Of a stretch of 64,000 nucleotides of DNA, positions 51,301-62,927 are shown piece after piece; the stretch's first letter is position 1; each line of letters opens with the position of its first letter. The notes below the pieces were generated by a model that did no database searches, was not told the origin of the DNA, and was given only the letters and a program-made list of their open reading frames with translations. The stretch comes from Datnioides undecimradiatus (taxonomy: Eukaryota; Chordata; Actinopteri; Lobotiformes; Datnioididae): the NCBI GenBank assembly GCA_008933995.1, contig WARS01000016.1:5432215-5496214 (forward strand). Reading direction: 5' to 3'. A program made the position numbers and the translations under genes.

Positions 51301-51699
51301 AAATAAGCACAAATCACTGTTGCCCTTTTAAGTTTCAAGGGCTCAAAGTGCTTTTTAAATGTGCAGAATCATATTTTAAATTTTCTTAAGTCACTTCAGA
51401 GAATTTAGGATTCCTGCACAACTTTGCATTTTAATTGAACACAAAATAATACAACAGATGTTTGCACGCTGTGCATGTTTTGCACTCCACTAAGTTCAGT
51501 TAGATTCCGTTTTGGTCCTCCAACTTTGTGCACCGCTGCTCTGGAGATATGTGTCATACAAAGGACAAACTTCTTATGGTATTTTTACAGTTTGAACACG
51601 TCAGGTCAGTGAGGATGAGTATCAACTCCATTGTTTCTGTCCTGAATATGTTAACGGAACAAAGGAGAGCATTAGGACCCTGAGGCGGCCAGGGTTTCC
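48321..51699. other. Intergenic upstream of dclk2
   Basis: No supported gene. It holds the hairpin at 49231-49287. The short frames near 50330-50590 on both strands have no recognisable domain. This interval may carry upstream regulatory sequence for dclk2. Confidence 0.5.
49231..49287. repeat. Hairpin: 21-bp inverted repeat with 15-base loop
   Basis: The left arm (49231-49251, AACATAAGGAACAACATGCAT) pairs with the right arm (49267-49287) at 19 of 21 positions. The loop is TTCATTTTTAAAGAG. Read as RNA from the right-arm-sense transcript, the two imperfect positions become G-U or A-C depending on strand. It could be a small pre-miRNA-like hairpin or the palindromic relic of a miniature element. 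I do not recognise the arm sequence as a known miRNA. Confidence 0.8.
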
Positions 51700-52218
51700 C
51701 CCTCTCTCATTATCCATTGATTTGACAGCTTGTACGGGCGTCCAGTCACAGAGAGGGTGTGAAGTGGAGAAGGAGGCGGCTTGCGGTTGTTGGTGCGGTG
51801 TGGTGCGCCGAAGTTTTCTGAAATATCCCCGCAGTTTGAAAACCGGCGGCGGGTCCACTGCGATGTCTGTCAGACGCAGCTGCTCAGTATTCGACACGTT
51901 TTCAACCGGATAATCCCGAGTCGGTGGAAGGATTACTGGCCCTGCTGTGTTTTTGGAGGTGGACAGATCAATCCGTCGGATCAGTCAGGACTGGACTCCG
52001 TTTCTTTGGACTTAAAGATTATTTCTCGACTTGTTTCTGTGTGTATTTGCGCAGCTACAAGTCACACCGCGGACTACAAGTGGAAGCTGGAGACGCACAC
52101 GTGTTATATCCTCCCTCCTCCGGCTGCGGACGCACCGATCCGTCAGCTCTCTCTGGATAAAAGTTGTCCGCTCTCTTTGGGATTTCGCTGAAAACGGGAA
52201 GAGAAAGAAGCAGACAGC
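51700..52218 (+). promoter_or_regulatory. dclk2: dclk2 5' untranslated / promoter region
   Basis: CpG density rises sharply from about 51720 and continues through the first coding exon, as expected for a CpG-island promoter and leader. There is no obvious TATA box and the start site cannot be set. An in-frame TGA at 52189-52191, ten codons before the ATG, closes the leader. A short upstream ORF lies at 51863-51913. Confidence 0.55.
51863..51913 (+). other. Short upstream ORF in dclk2 leader
   Basis: An ATG at 51863 opens a 16-codon frame (MSVRRSCSVFDTFSTG) ending at a TAA at 51911-51913. It is the only ATG I find between 51.72 kb and the dclk2 start. It matters only if transcription starts upstream of it, which is not known. 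Confidence 0.35.
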
Positions 52219-52624
52219 ATGTCGCTAAGCAGAAGTATTGAGTTTGAACACTTTGAGGAACGAGAGAAGCCGCACAGGACACCGAGGACCAACTCGGTCT
52301 CCGGCTCTCAGTCCGGCTCCAGAGGAAACGGTCTGGTCCCCAGCCCGGCGCACAGTGCGCACTGTAGTTTCTACCGCACGCGCACTCTCCAGTCCCTCAC
52401 GTCTGAGAAAAAAGCCCGAAAAGTGCGCTTTTACCGCAATGGAGACAAATACTTTAAAGGATTGGTGTATGCCGTGTCTAACGACCGGTTCCGGTCTCTG
52501 GATGCTCTGCTCATGGAGCTCACACGGTCCCTGTCGGACAATGTCAACCTTCCTCAAGGAGTCCGGACGTTATACGCGTTGGATGGAGGCAGGAAGATCA
52601 CCAGTCTGGATGAGTTAGTTGAGG
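52219..52624 (+). CDS. dclk2: Doublecortin-like kinase 2, first coding exon
   Basis: This exon encodes residues 1-135 and the first base of codon 136 of DCLK2, a microtubule-binding serine/threonine kinase of neurons. The start [16 protein letters not shown] is closest to DCLK2 rather than DCLK1 or DCX. Next come the family-wide [18 protein letters not shown] (41-58) and the first doublecortin (tubulin-binding) domain from [17 protein letters not shown] (65-81) through [20 protein letters not shown] (111-130). The ATG has A at -3 and an in-frame TGA ten codons upstream. The donor is GAGG|GTAAGAG with GT at 52625-52626, phase 1. It joins the exon at 58004 to give the conserved [14 protein letters not shown] junction. 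Which teleost duplicate (2a or 2b) is not decided. Confidence 0.94.
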
Positions 52625-53462
52625 GTAAGAGTGCTGATGGTCAGATCATAAAGGAGGCTCAGTAGTTGATTGTATTGCTGTTTGATAATGCGCATTGATT
52701 CAGGCATGTCATTGATTTTTATAAAAGCTGGATTTTTGCCCTGAGCATTGGCTAAATGGCCCATGTACACTGCAAACAGCATCTGGCGAGTTCAGGAAAG
52801 TTCTCTATGCCAGACAAAAGGTGATTTTTCAAATCAGTGCCCCCCTTTTTACGCACTGATCTCCTCTACATAGAAATACTACAGTATGCAACACACAGGC
52901 TTCCCTTGCATCATTCACATCATGGGAATCACTGACATAACCATCCTGACATGTTTGACCCAGTGTCATGCAGGCAGACAGGCAGACCCCTCATCTGATA
53001 ATGTGCATCAGTGTCCATTGATCTCAGCCTCTCCTATTCCTTTAGTACGTGTGAGCTGAGTTTGTCAGTGCCTTGTGTACCTGCGTGGGAATGAACATCT
53101 GATGAATGTGTATGTTGTTGCAGGGTCCATTAGTGCTCCATCGCCCATGAATGTTTAAAATGTTTTCACCCTTGGGGCTCAGAAGATAGAAGTTTCCTCC
53201 CCCCACCCAGTATCTCTTCATTGTTAGCATTACAGGGGTTGTTTTTAAGTTTTAAAGCACTGTGGTGAAGGCAGTCAGGGCGCCGTAGACGCAAATAGGA
53301 CACAGTCTTCTCCAGCCCTTTCACTTTGCTGCTGTGCTATTCGCCCTGCAGGGACAGTGACCTCTCAGTAATAAGTTAATCTTCATGTTCAGCCCTAGTG
53401 TGTGTCCGTCTGCACTGTGACCTGCCCGCAATCCTCTTTTAACACGAGACGTTACTGCTCTA

Positions 53463-53463
<1 letters not shown>

Positions 53464-53500
<37 letters not shown>
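53464..53500. repeat. Microsatellite (AC)n
   Basis: Uninterrupted AC run inside the dclk2 intron. Confidence 0.95.
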
Positions 53501-53502
<2 letters not shown>

Positions 53503-53821
53503 AAGATCTACTGACCTCTTACTGCAGTCATTATTCTCATATACTGGTCTATTTTCATCACACATCCTCCTAAAAACTTTAGACTCTGTGCTACACTCAT
53601 TTCCTAGGCCCCATCCCCAGAGTGACCGGGGAAGATTTAGGCCAGCGCCTGATCTGAATTCTGTAGCATCTCTAGTTTGGCAGTTTGAGCAAAAGTGGTT
53701 TTGGTGCATTGGATCTGGTACAGTGCGCTCTGCTGTTGCACCTTATTGCTAAATGAGGAACCTGGGTGTATATTAAAAAATTATGAGTTGTGTCCAGAGT
53801 ACTTATTCAGTGTTCTTTTTC

Positions 53822-53850
53822 AGGGGTCAGTTCACCCAAGTCGCAAAAAT
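53822..53850 (+). mobile_element. Possible unpaired end of a DNA element
   Basis: GGGGTCAGTTCACCCAAG resembles the inverted-repeat ends at 24736 and 37497. I could not find a convincing partner end in the next kilobase, so the call is weak. Confidence 0.3.
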
Positions 53851-56800
53851 GCAAAAAAAGGGAAACTTTCTACCCACACTTCTGAGTTGTGTGCAGATGC
53901 TGTGTTAACGTCATACCAAAGTTATCCTAATTACCAGTTTTTGACTCGTAAATAACGATCGCATCGCACGGAAAACTGGGATATCGGGAAACTCTGCATC
54001 ATCTGAAAGCTTCAATATGTCAGATTTGGCACACGATGATACAAAAGTGCCTAAAAACCAAATAAACATGGATGTCTCACGTCTGCCAGTCCATCATTCA
54101 AGGTGATTAAAACCAAATTGAATGGTCTTGTTGTTGATGTCCCATATTTTTAACCCTCACAACTCTGCAAATATCCAACCATTGTCCAATGACTTGAACT
54201 GAAGTAATCAACATGGGGGTCTATCTGTCCCACCTCTATCATCCATCCCACAGGACATGAACCCAACGTGACACGTGCTTGTTCTCCTGTAGTGTGGCGT
54301 TTGCGCAAGAAGTTGGCAGATGGGCGAATGGAATTTCCCTTCATAGCGCTTCAAGAACTGAGAAATTTCCATCTTAAAATGATCAGCACTGTCAATTTCT
54401 TTTTCCACGGACAATGTCTCAGCAGATTTGGATAATTTACTGACCTCGCTGTGGACAGTTTTTGCCTTTTTGGTCTTCATTGCAAAACACTTTAAAAAAT
54501 ATATATATTTTGGAGGGGTTATCCTGAATAACTAGGACATTCTCTCTAGGGGATCCCATTCATGTTGACTTTTCATAGTGAGGGTTAGGTTTTTAAAATA
54601 TTTTGTCCATGTCAATTGAAATTCAATATAATCCCATTGTATTGAGGCAGTGGTAGGAGTCTTAGAGCCAAATGAACAATCTGCATGGCTTGATAACATG
54701 AGGGGTATGTGGGCCGAGCACCAGTGTCTTATCCCTGTTTACTCACCCATCTAATCAACAGAGAGAGGGCACATTACTGCACAGCTCAGCAGGCTGCCTC
54801 CATTGATTGAGGCCTGCAAGGGGTTCTTTTGTGTGGAAACCCAATAAGCACCATTCACATATGTGCCCCTTATGGCTGGATGGGATTACTGAGCCAACCA
54901 GTCAACTTGTAGGGACTGTCCATCATGGGGGAGGTAGGTTCTCAAAGCCATGCCGTGAAGAAAGGACAGGAGGCACGTTGCAAGTTTTTCTCCACAGCAC
55001 AGCAAAGCAAGGTAAAGCTGTTTACCCTGATGCCATGAAGGCGTTATGCCAGGCACAAATCTCTGTAAGAATCTGTCGACTGCAGGAGTTTTCAGTTCTT
55101 TGTTGCTGCTCCTGTTTCTGCTATTCCTCCCTGCAATATTTAAAACCAATCTGCTGATCAAACAGTGCAGAATACGTCAATATCTGATTGATTAGACCTG
55201 TTGTAATGGAGAATAGCACAGCTAATGAAGCTCCGCTAACTTGGTGCATCCCATGAATTTCCTGTCATTTCTTCACAATAAAGGAATCCTGCCAGTTCAG
55301 CTTTTAATGAAAGGTTCGGTTTGCTTCAGGAGTAACTTGACACAGAATCCCTATGACTGAAAGCATCAGTAAAAGGTGAAATATGGAACAGAAACACTGG
55401 AGTGAACCTAAAATCCAAACCACAGGTGGAAGCTACAAACTTTTTTTCCAAAATAGAACTGCTGTGTTTGTGGAAACATACATAGAAAGGTAGAAGAGAG
55501 ACTGAACTGGTTTAGAAAGAGCTTTACAGCTTATGCACACAGGACAGGACACAGGAATCCTAGTCTGGACAATAGCAAGTGCACAAGCCAGGAGGTTTAA
55601 TGGCACCAGCTGGTAAACTGAAGCCCACTAGGTTCTATTTGGACCAATACATGAAGGCATGGCAAGATCAGAAATGTTGTGTATTTTATAGCTTTGTTGA
55701 AGTCCTGGTGTCCGCGGCACCAATGTAAAGGTGAAAAATGGCTGAAAATGAGCCCTTATCCAGGAATCGTCAAATTACTAATCATGAGCCTGAAAAGACC
55801 TACCCATATCTGGAGTTCGTTGCTCCTAATGTTTATTCAGGAGTGTCTGTAAGTGTAGTGCAGATGTTCTCCAATGATTTACAGCAGTACTGCACTCTAA
55901 CAGAGAAAGATATCCTAATTCCTGGTCCATAGTAGGTCAAGCTTTAAAAACAAAGGATCCTACATTTCCCATAACGTGGCCATTAGAATATTATTTTGTT
56001 TGACTTTCCTTGCCCATTAAATGCCCACATCTTTCAAACTCCACGGCCCCAGTTTCTTCTGCAGGTTTTTGTGTTATAATTGTTTCGTTTATAATCCTAT
56101 ACCAAGATTTCCCTAATGGCATCTTTCACAGGCTTTAAAAGCTCCCCACAGAACAACAAAAGAGCTTATACGTGATGCAGCATAATGTCTTTCGCGTTCT
56201 CTAACTAGAGGGCTGCTGTACTGTAGCATCGTTCCCAGTGCTGCCGCTAATGGTCAGGAGTGTCCTCCAGGGTTAACTGTCAATTGAAGGCAGAATTACT
56301 TTTATAACTTTTATAATGGAAATACTCACCTAAAGTAAAGTTTTCCTTGTCAGGCTCTGTTTTACTATGTTTGTTCGAATCAAAAGAATCACCAAGTTTA
56401 GTTATTTCCCTGGAGAATTTCAGTTTTTAGCCATTTTGATTTCAATTATGTTTGATTTATTCATTCTCAGTTTTAGGAGCTGGTCAGTCATGAAATATTT
56501 GTATCAGTGTCTAATTAGTTGCGGTTTATGGCCCCAGGCTGACATTAAGCAGCATTATCAGCATGCTCTTAATGAATAGATGAGGTTGTCTCCTGGGTAA
56601 CACAAGGCCTGTACATGTTAGAGTGAGTGAAGGAACAAAACAGGACTGACTTCCACTTTTGGCATAAATGTTATTTTGCAGCTGAATAAGAAAGTCAAGT
56701 GTTTCACCTATATATGGATGTGGTATGTCTGAAACTGATGGTTCACAGGCCATACTGGTCCAATTCCTTTTACTATAGAGGTGAGTTTAATGCCAGTAAA

Positions 56801-58003
56801 ACAGTAAACCACACATGTAGACAAGATCATTGGATCACGGGGCCAGTTTCAGTGTTTTGGTGACAAGTTTTACATTGGCCTATAATATTAACGCTGTTTT
56901 ATGATTCTCATCCACTGAAACGGTGACAGCTGTGTGACCACTGCAGTATAAGCTGCTAGACTAGATTGAAAGAGAGAGAGCGAGAGAGGCAGCTTTGTTA
57001 TGGTCGACCTCATCTGTCGTCCACATGAGGACAGCAGCCAGTGGTGGGTGGCTGGGGCTCCCCACGCCTCACCGTCAGGCGCCGCACCTGAGATCGCTGC
57101 ACCTTAGGGAACAGACCGTTCGCCAGCCACCATCTGAGGGCATTTCAGTATTCTACCATTGCCCACTCCCTGAGATGAATGACAGCCACAGTTATATTTG
57201 TTTTCAGTCGTAGCTCAGTCCCTCCAGCTGTGGTCTAGTCTTTTAATTAGCCTTTGGTTAATTGCAAGCTTAATAAAACCAGGTATCGTGGGACACACTG
57301 TCTCATTAGGCCTTTTGCCATTGCATCTCGTTTGTCTTGACACACATCAGACAACTGCAGTTTTCTACCTTGGATTTGATTCTCTGGCTGCAAAATGAAC
57401 TATTTACCACAATACACTTAATGATCTTTGTAAGCAAACGTATAATATGTTTCCTGAAGTGTCTGTTAAGATAACATAAGTTGATCCTGAGGACCTTTCA
57501 AGTCTTGATGGCATGAAAAGTAAGTATCAGTCACTTTCTCCTCCTCAGCATCACGTTTTTCAGCCAATGCTCAGCCTTCACAGCAATCACCAAGCATTCT
57601 CATGCTGTGGTTTTCATCTACGGGCCCAGCCCATGTACTTGTCACATGACTTTGTTCTTAAGGGTAAATGTTTGCGTGTTAACTGTTGGAATGGAATGCT
57701 GGCAGATAAAACAAAATGCTTTGCTTTGGAGGAAGGCCAGTGCAGCAGCTCAGCAGCTGAAAGAGAGCGGACAGTGTAACACGGGCCCGGCCTTTCTGTG
57801 TGCCTCTTTGTTTCGACTAAAGAATGTTAACTCTTTGTTGTTCTGTTTCCACCAATGTGGATGCAATATTTTATGGTACAATACACGTCAGAACATGTGA
57901 GCTGCAGTGTGTATTTCATTGTATTTTAGAATTCCGCTGGTGTGGATACTGTTTACAAGACATCCATGTTTTGATCAGTTCGACCAATTTATGTCTTTTC
58001 CAG

Positions 58004-58341
58004 GCGAGAGTTATGTATGCGCCTCAAACGAACCCTTCCGGCGTGTGGACTACACCAAGAATGTCAACCCCAACTGGTCAGTGGGCAGCAAGACCGGCAC
58101 TTCACGATCCCTGTCCTCTCTCCTCCCATCGAAGAGCGAGCTGCAACGCGAGTCCAAGGACTTCATCAAACCCAAGTTAGTCACTGTCATCCGCAGCGGC
58201 GTCAAACCCCGCAAAGCCGTGCGGATACTGCTCAACAAGAAGACGGCGCACTCCTTCGAGCAGGTGCTCACCGACATCACTGATGCAATCAAGCTGGACT
58301 CCGGAGCCGTGAGGAGACTGTACACTTTGGAGGGCAAGCAG
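58004..58341 (+). CDS. dclk2: Doublecortin-like kinase 2, second coding exon
   Basis: This exon completes codon 136 and encodes residues 137-248. It begins [20 protein letters not shown], ending the first doublecortin domain, followed by a Ser-rich linker (about 160-185). The second doublecortin domain then starts at [20 protein letters not shown] (188-207) and runs through [16 protein letters not shown] to LYTLEGKQ (241-248). CASNEPF and [14 protein letters not shown] are DCLK2-type; DCLK1 differs there. The acceptor is TTTTCCAG|GC with AG at 58002-58003, and the donor CAG|GTGAGT has GT at 58342-58343, phase 0. The end of the second domain, the Ser/Pro-rich linker and the kinase domain are not in the window. 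No frameshift. Confidence 0.95.
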
Positions 58342-61300
58342 GTGAGTCTGTAAACCGTAACAAACGTGGATTTTAAACACCAACAAAAACCAGCCTGTGA
58401 AACAAGGATATTCTTGTTCTCGCCAATATCGACAAAGCCATCGACTAAAATTACACAGCATGACAGTTGGAGGGAGTTAGCTGCATTGTTTTCAGTGCGA
58501 TGAGATTGGACGGTTTGCGTATGAAAACCAGATGGAACTGCAAGGCTGGGCTTTATAGCCAAAGGTTTTTTCTTCTCCAAAAACTGCTGTGATTTATAGG
58601 CTTCAGCTGTGTCAGCAGTCTAGGTAATTACACCCCGTTTAATCATCCATACATAATTACACGCCATAATTATTTCAACAAGGCACTAATGAACACACTT
58701 TAGAGTTCAGGCCTTTTGCCATATCCATCAGTATAGTTTTCTCTGCAACTCGTCCACCCCTATTAAGCCATATGAGACGGTTTTTGCTATAATCCTATCC
58801 ATCTGGGACACATATATAGTAATGTTTCCATCTGAAAATCTCATTGAGGGTCCCCCGGTGTTATGAGAGGTGAGCCTGAGCACATGGTGCCCCTAATCAA
58901 AAAGATTTATATGACGTAGTCTCATCTGGGAGAGGTCTTAGGTGATTATTATTAATTATATTGTTTTAACGCTCGTCTCGGGGAATTATTTAACGTCAAC
59001 TGGGTAAAGTGCTTTAAAGAAGGTGATGACAAAACCATCACAACAAAAGGCAAAGTCCATGAAGCTGATGTTTAAAGGCTTGACACGAACTTGAGCACAA
59101 AAGCTTAGTCACCTTCCATCCAATGGGGCCAAATGGGAATGTGTAAAGCTGAAGACTGTCTTAGAGTCAAACATTTAAAAAGGGCAGTGATAGATAAATG
59201 GATTTGATTTTCCCAGATTCTTAAAATACAACCAAAAACAGAATAAAAGGTTTAAGATTGCTTAAAATGTCTGGCAAGCGCAAACGTCAATGATAAATGC
59301 ATCATCCCCGGTTGCAGACGTGAATTCCTCTCGTATGAATCCTGTTAGATTCTCCACTGTGATTAACTCAGTCCCACGTCTGTGTCATAAAGCCTTTATG
59401 CGTCTCTATTTCCATCTCTTAGTAGATTCCAAGTAGATCAGCCAAGCAGACCAGCTGTTCTTTCCAGGAATTTCACTCTCTGCACTGGCATGAGAAATGT
59501 CACGTTAGACTTCATGCTGTGCATTTAAATGCAGTAACTTGTGATACATACCGTGGACAATTTGTCGTTTGAAGTGAGCAGAGGCTGACAAATGAGGTTA
59601 TAAAGTCTCCTCTTTTTAGAGGAGTTTGGCCCTGAACCTTTCAGTCCACACCCTCAGTCAACCCTTGTACCTGCAAATACAACCTCTAGTTGTCATGATG
59701 GTGGTGTGATACCTAATGAATAATCTGCTGTTTTTGATATATTTTTGGTTGGACTGCAGCAAAATAGTAACCCAAGAACCAGACAAATCTGCCAAATCAT
59801 GTTTTATTGACTCCCATTCTTGACTGGGCCAAGCCAATCAAAACAGTTAATCAACCTTAGGGTGGGTTTGATAGTGACATTCTCCAGTTGAGTTGAAGTA
59901 GTTTAATACCACTTTACAGGAACTAATATGCCTGGAATTTGTTATAATCATTGTTATTATTCGTTGTTATTATGTCTCAGTAATTTGTAATAACTAGCAA
60001 CCAGGGCCAGCCCTGTAAAGCTCAATTACCAAGTGATGAGGTTACACCAATGGAGTGCTGGAGTTTCAAGGTATTCATGCTTTAGGTCTTGTGTCATGTG
60101 AACTGGATAACTCTAGAAATCACAGTATTATTCATCATTATTCACTCTTGCAGCTTTGCCTGCAGCTTGATTATAAATGTATCAGGAAGCGCAACTCACT
60201 GACGAAATGTCCCAATCCACACATCAACTCAGGCCTGTTTTTGGGCAAACCTAATGCTCTGTGATTGGATTAAAGATGGATGCCAGCAAAGTCAACCACC
60301 AACAATTACGCTACAGAGACATGCACTACATATCTTTAGGGAGGAGATTTACATTACAAGTCGCATTATATCTGTCAAGCTCTTTATTTATCTTTCCTAC
60401 ATTTTTTAATGATAATCATATTAGCCATTAGTTACATCAGGCTTTCTTAGCTTCCTTTGATAGATGATTTGTTCTCCCTGCTGGAGCAAATATTCACTCA
60501 TCCATCTTGTTCTCCACCATCAGACGGATGCTAAAGGAGACCAGAGTTTTTTTATTTAATTGGGCTGTGTCCCTTGTGATGTCTCCAAATCTAAAAAGTC
60601 CTCTACAGAAATGTTGTTGGGATAAAGTACAGCAGCTCCCATTTTTATAATCTATCTTGGGGGTTAACGTTATTTCTATCAGCCAAGCTAACAAGATGAG
60701 ATCCATTTCCATTGAATCAATATTGAGACCACAAGAGATCCTGGCGTCGTCACATGGTGCATTATTTTAAGAACAGAAATCCTGTTAGGACGGGCCTTTT
60801 GTTGTTAAAGTTGTTAAAGAGCACTTTTTCGGAAGTCATAAAAGGAATTACTGCACTATCCTGGACTTAAATGGTGTCTTTAAAGATGGTGGTTATGACC
60901 TTGTTTCAGAAATCCAATTAAGTTCTAGTTTTTCTGCTCTGTTGTTTAACCTGAATTAGGTTTGCTGAGTAAAATCCCGGCTTTCTTTAAATGTCATTGA
61001 TTCATACTAAATCATGCGTTATATTACCTTTGCTTAATAGACTAAAAGAGTCTTAAAAAGCTCTACATCAGCAAGAGACTTCATCATAGGTGAGAATATT
61101 CATCTCAGCAGCTGGTATTAACCTAACAGTGTTTGTAGTTGCAGTCCCATCTGCCAGCGCAACAACCCTAAAGCAACAGACATTCAAAATACAACATGCC
61201 ATAATGTCTAATTTGCTAGTTTAAAATAAGCCGTGACTGTTTACTTTAGATCTGTTTTACTCTCTCAGTTTAAATGGGACTATGTCAGAATTAAATTAAG

Positions 61301-61959
61301 AGTCTAATTCACAGGTTTAACCCATTAAGCTTGGAACCTGATCCTGAGAGCAGAGCTGGCTGGACACCTGACAGTATCCTGTCCGTGATAATAGAATCAA
61401 CCATCAGTTCAGTTTGAATGTCCATAAGTGCCTTCTTCCAATCCCCAGTGTAAAATAAATGTTTATATCTGACAACATAATCTTTATTTCTAAAGACTGA
61501 CTACTTAGAGAACTGAATGTCTCAATAATCTGACAGCTTGACTTGTTTGGAACCCTCTGTCATGGAGCCTCTCTACCACGTTAAGCCTCTTTTCACATGC
61601 TGAGTGGTGCCATACTGATGGCTAAAGGCTGTTTCCCCAACTGTCACTATCCTGTGAAAATCACATATCTTCAAACATCAACTTTACAGGAGCTAAAAAC
61701 TTGAAACTTGTCTTGTCTTTCTGTTAATCCAAAGGGTATTTTAATGTGGGTTTTTTTTTGTTTTTCAATTAGGAGAAGTTTTATACTTATAATCCATCAG
61801 TTAATCTGAAAACCTCAAAACTCGTCTCCTCGACAGCAACGACACGCACCCTATCCCATAAGTATGTGTCCCATGGATGGTCCCATATTCTTTGAAAAGC
61901 TTTACTTTTCACTCCTAAAAAGTGGGGCTCTTCACTCAGTCACTTATACATCCAATAAG

Positions 61960-61991
61960 CACACACACACACACACACACGCACACACACG
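61960..61991. repeat. Microsatellite (AC)n
   Basis: AC run with one G interruption. Confidence 0.95.
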
Positions 61992-62239
61992 CATACTCTC
62001 TCTCCAAATGCCTTCTAGCAGCATCCTGCCATCTGCTCCTCCAAAATCAAATCACAGGTCCCAGCCAGTCTGCAGGCGCTGCGGCCCCCTCCCACTGACA
62101 CATACACACACATGCAAACACAGCATCACGCACACACAGCGTCACACACGTGCACTCAGAGGCCCCCCACTGGGGCCCTGGCCGCCACCGGATAATTAGA
62201 CCTACAAGCTGGAAGAGAGGGTTAAAGTGCAGCTGTCAG

Positions 62240-62272
62240 GTGTGTGTGTGTGTGTGTGTGTGTGTTTGTGTG
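62240..62272. repeat. Microsatellite (TG)n
   Basis: TG run with one TTG interruption. Confidence 0.95.
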
Positions 62273-62593
62273 TTCAGGGACGTGCACATGTGAGTGAGCG
62301 TGCTTACAAAATACATCTCTGTCCACTCTCCCTCCTCGATTCAAAGCTCCTCTTCGGACTGAATGTTAATTGTAGATCTTGGTTATCGGCGCCAGCTGAA
62401 TCAGCTGCTGCTTTTGAGAGCAAACCCTGTTTTACATGTGAAAGCTGACCGGGCAGGCAGAAAATACGATTTCTCTATTTCTCATTGTTTCATCCATGCA
62501 TTCATTAATTTCAGGGAACAGTAAGCGAACCAGTACTTGCTAGGTTGTTGTTTTTTATGTAGAAATGATTCAGAACTATAAACATTGTGATTT

Positions 62594-62927
62594 CTTTCCA
62601 CTTGGTACGGCTCAGCTCGCCTTAGCACGACTTATTCATTGGTTTTTCATTCAGTTAGTACCTGGTACTTATTGTGCCATTTCTTTGGGTGAGCTTCCAA
62701 CAAACCTGATCTGATACTGGAAGGTGGAATGACTGCTCAGCGTCTTTTACACAACACTGCGCAATCCTTTCATCGCTCTTTTGTCCTATTGTGGTTTCTC
62801 CTTGCTGAAAGTTATACCTCGATGTCCTCTAATGTTTTTTTTGTTTCATGTGTCATGATGTTACAGTTTCACGCCATGACAAAAAGCTAAAACACTGAGG
62901 GAGCCAAGCCGTGCAATCCCATGGAAA
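62594..62927. mobile_element. Non-autonomous element with imperfect inverted ends
   Basis: The left end TTTCCACTTGGTACGGCTCAG is imperfectly mirrored by the right end GCCAAGCCGTGCAATCCCATGG, and the inner TAGTACCTGGTACTT and GTGAGCTTCCAA words are those of a common fish interspersed repeat with GTACGGCTC-type ends. Sequence to about 63230, with GTTGCTAGCTGCTG and an AAGAAGAAGGAAGAAG run, may be a second linked copy. No coding frame. Confidence 0.5.

Larger units (their letters stand above)
52625..58003 (+). other. dclk2: dclk2 intron between first two coding exons
   Basis: A GT-AG intron of 5.4 kb, phase 1. It contains an AC microsatellite (53464-53500), one unpaired GGGTCAGTTCACCCA word at 53824 that resembles the end of the 24.7 and 37.5 kb elements, and otherwise no recognised repeat or exon. 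A minus-strand frame at 54208-54480 has no known domain. Confidence 0.85.

Noticed and set aside
54208..54480. Lysine-rich 90-codon minus-strand frame in the dclk2 intron
   Set aside because: No known family, no splice or promoter signals, and the downstream half reads like repeat DNA.
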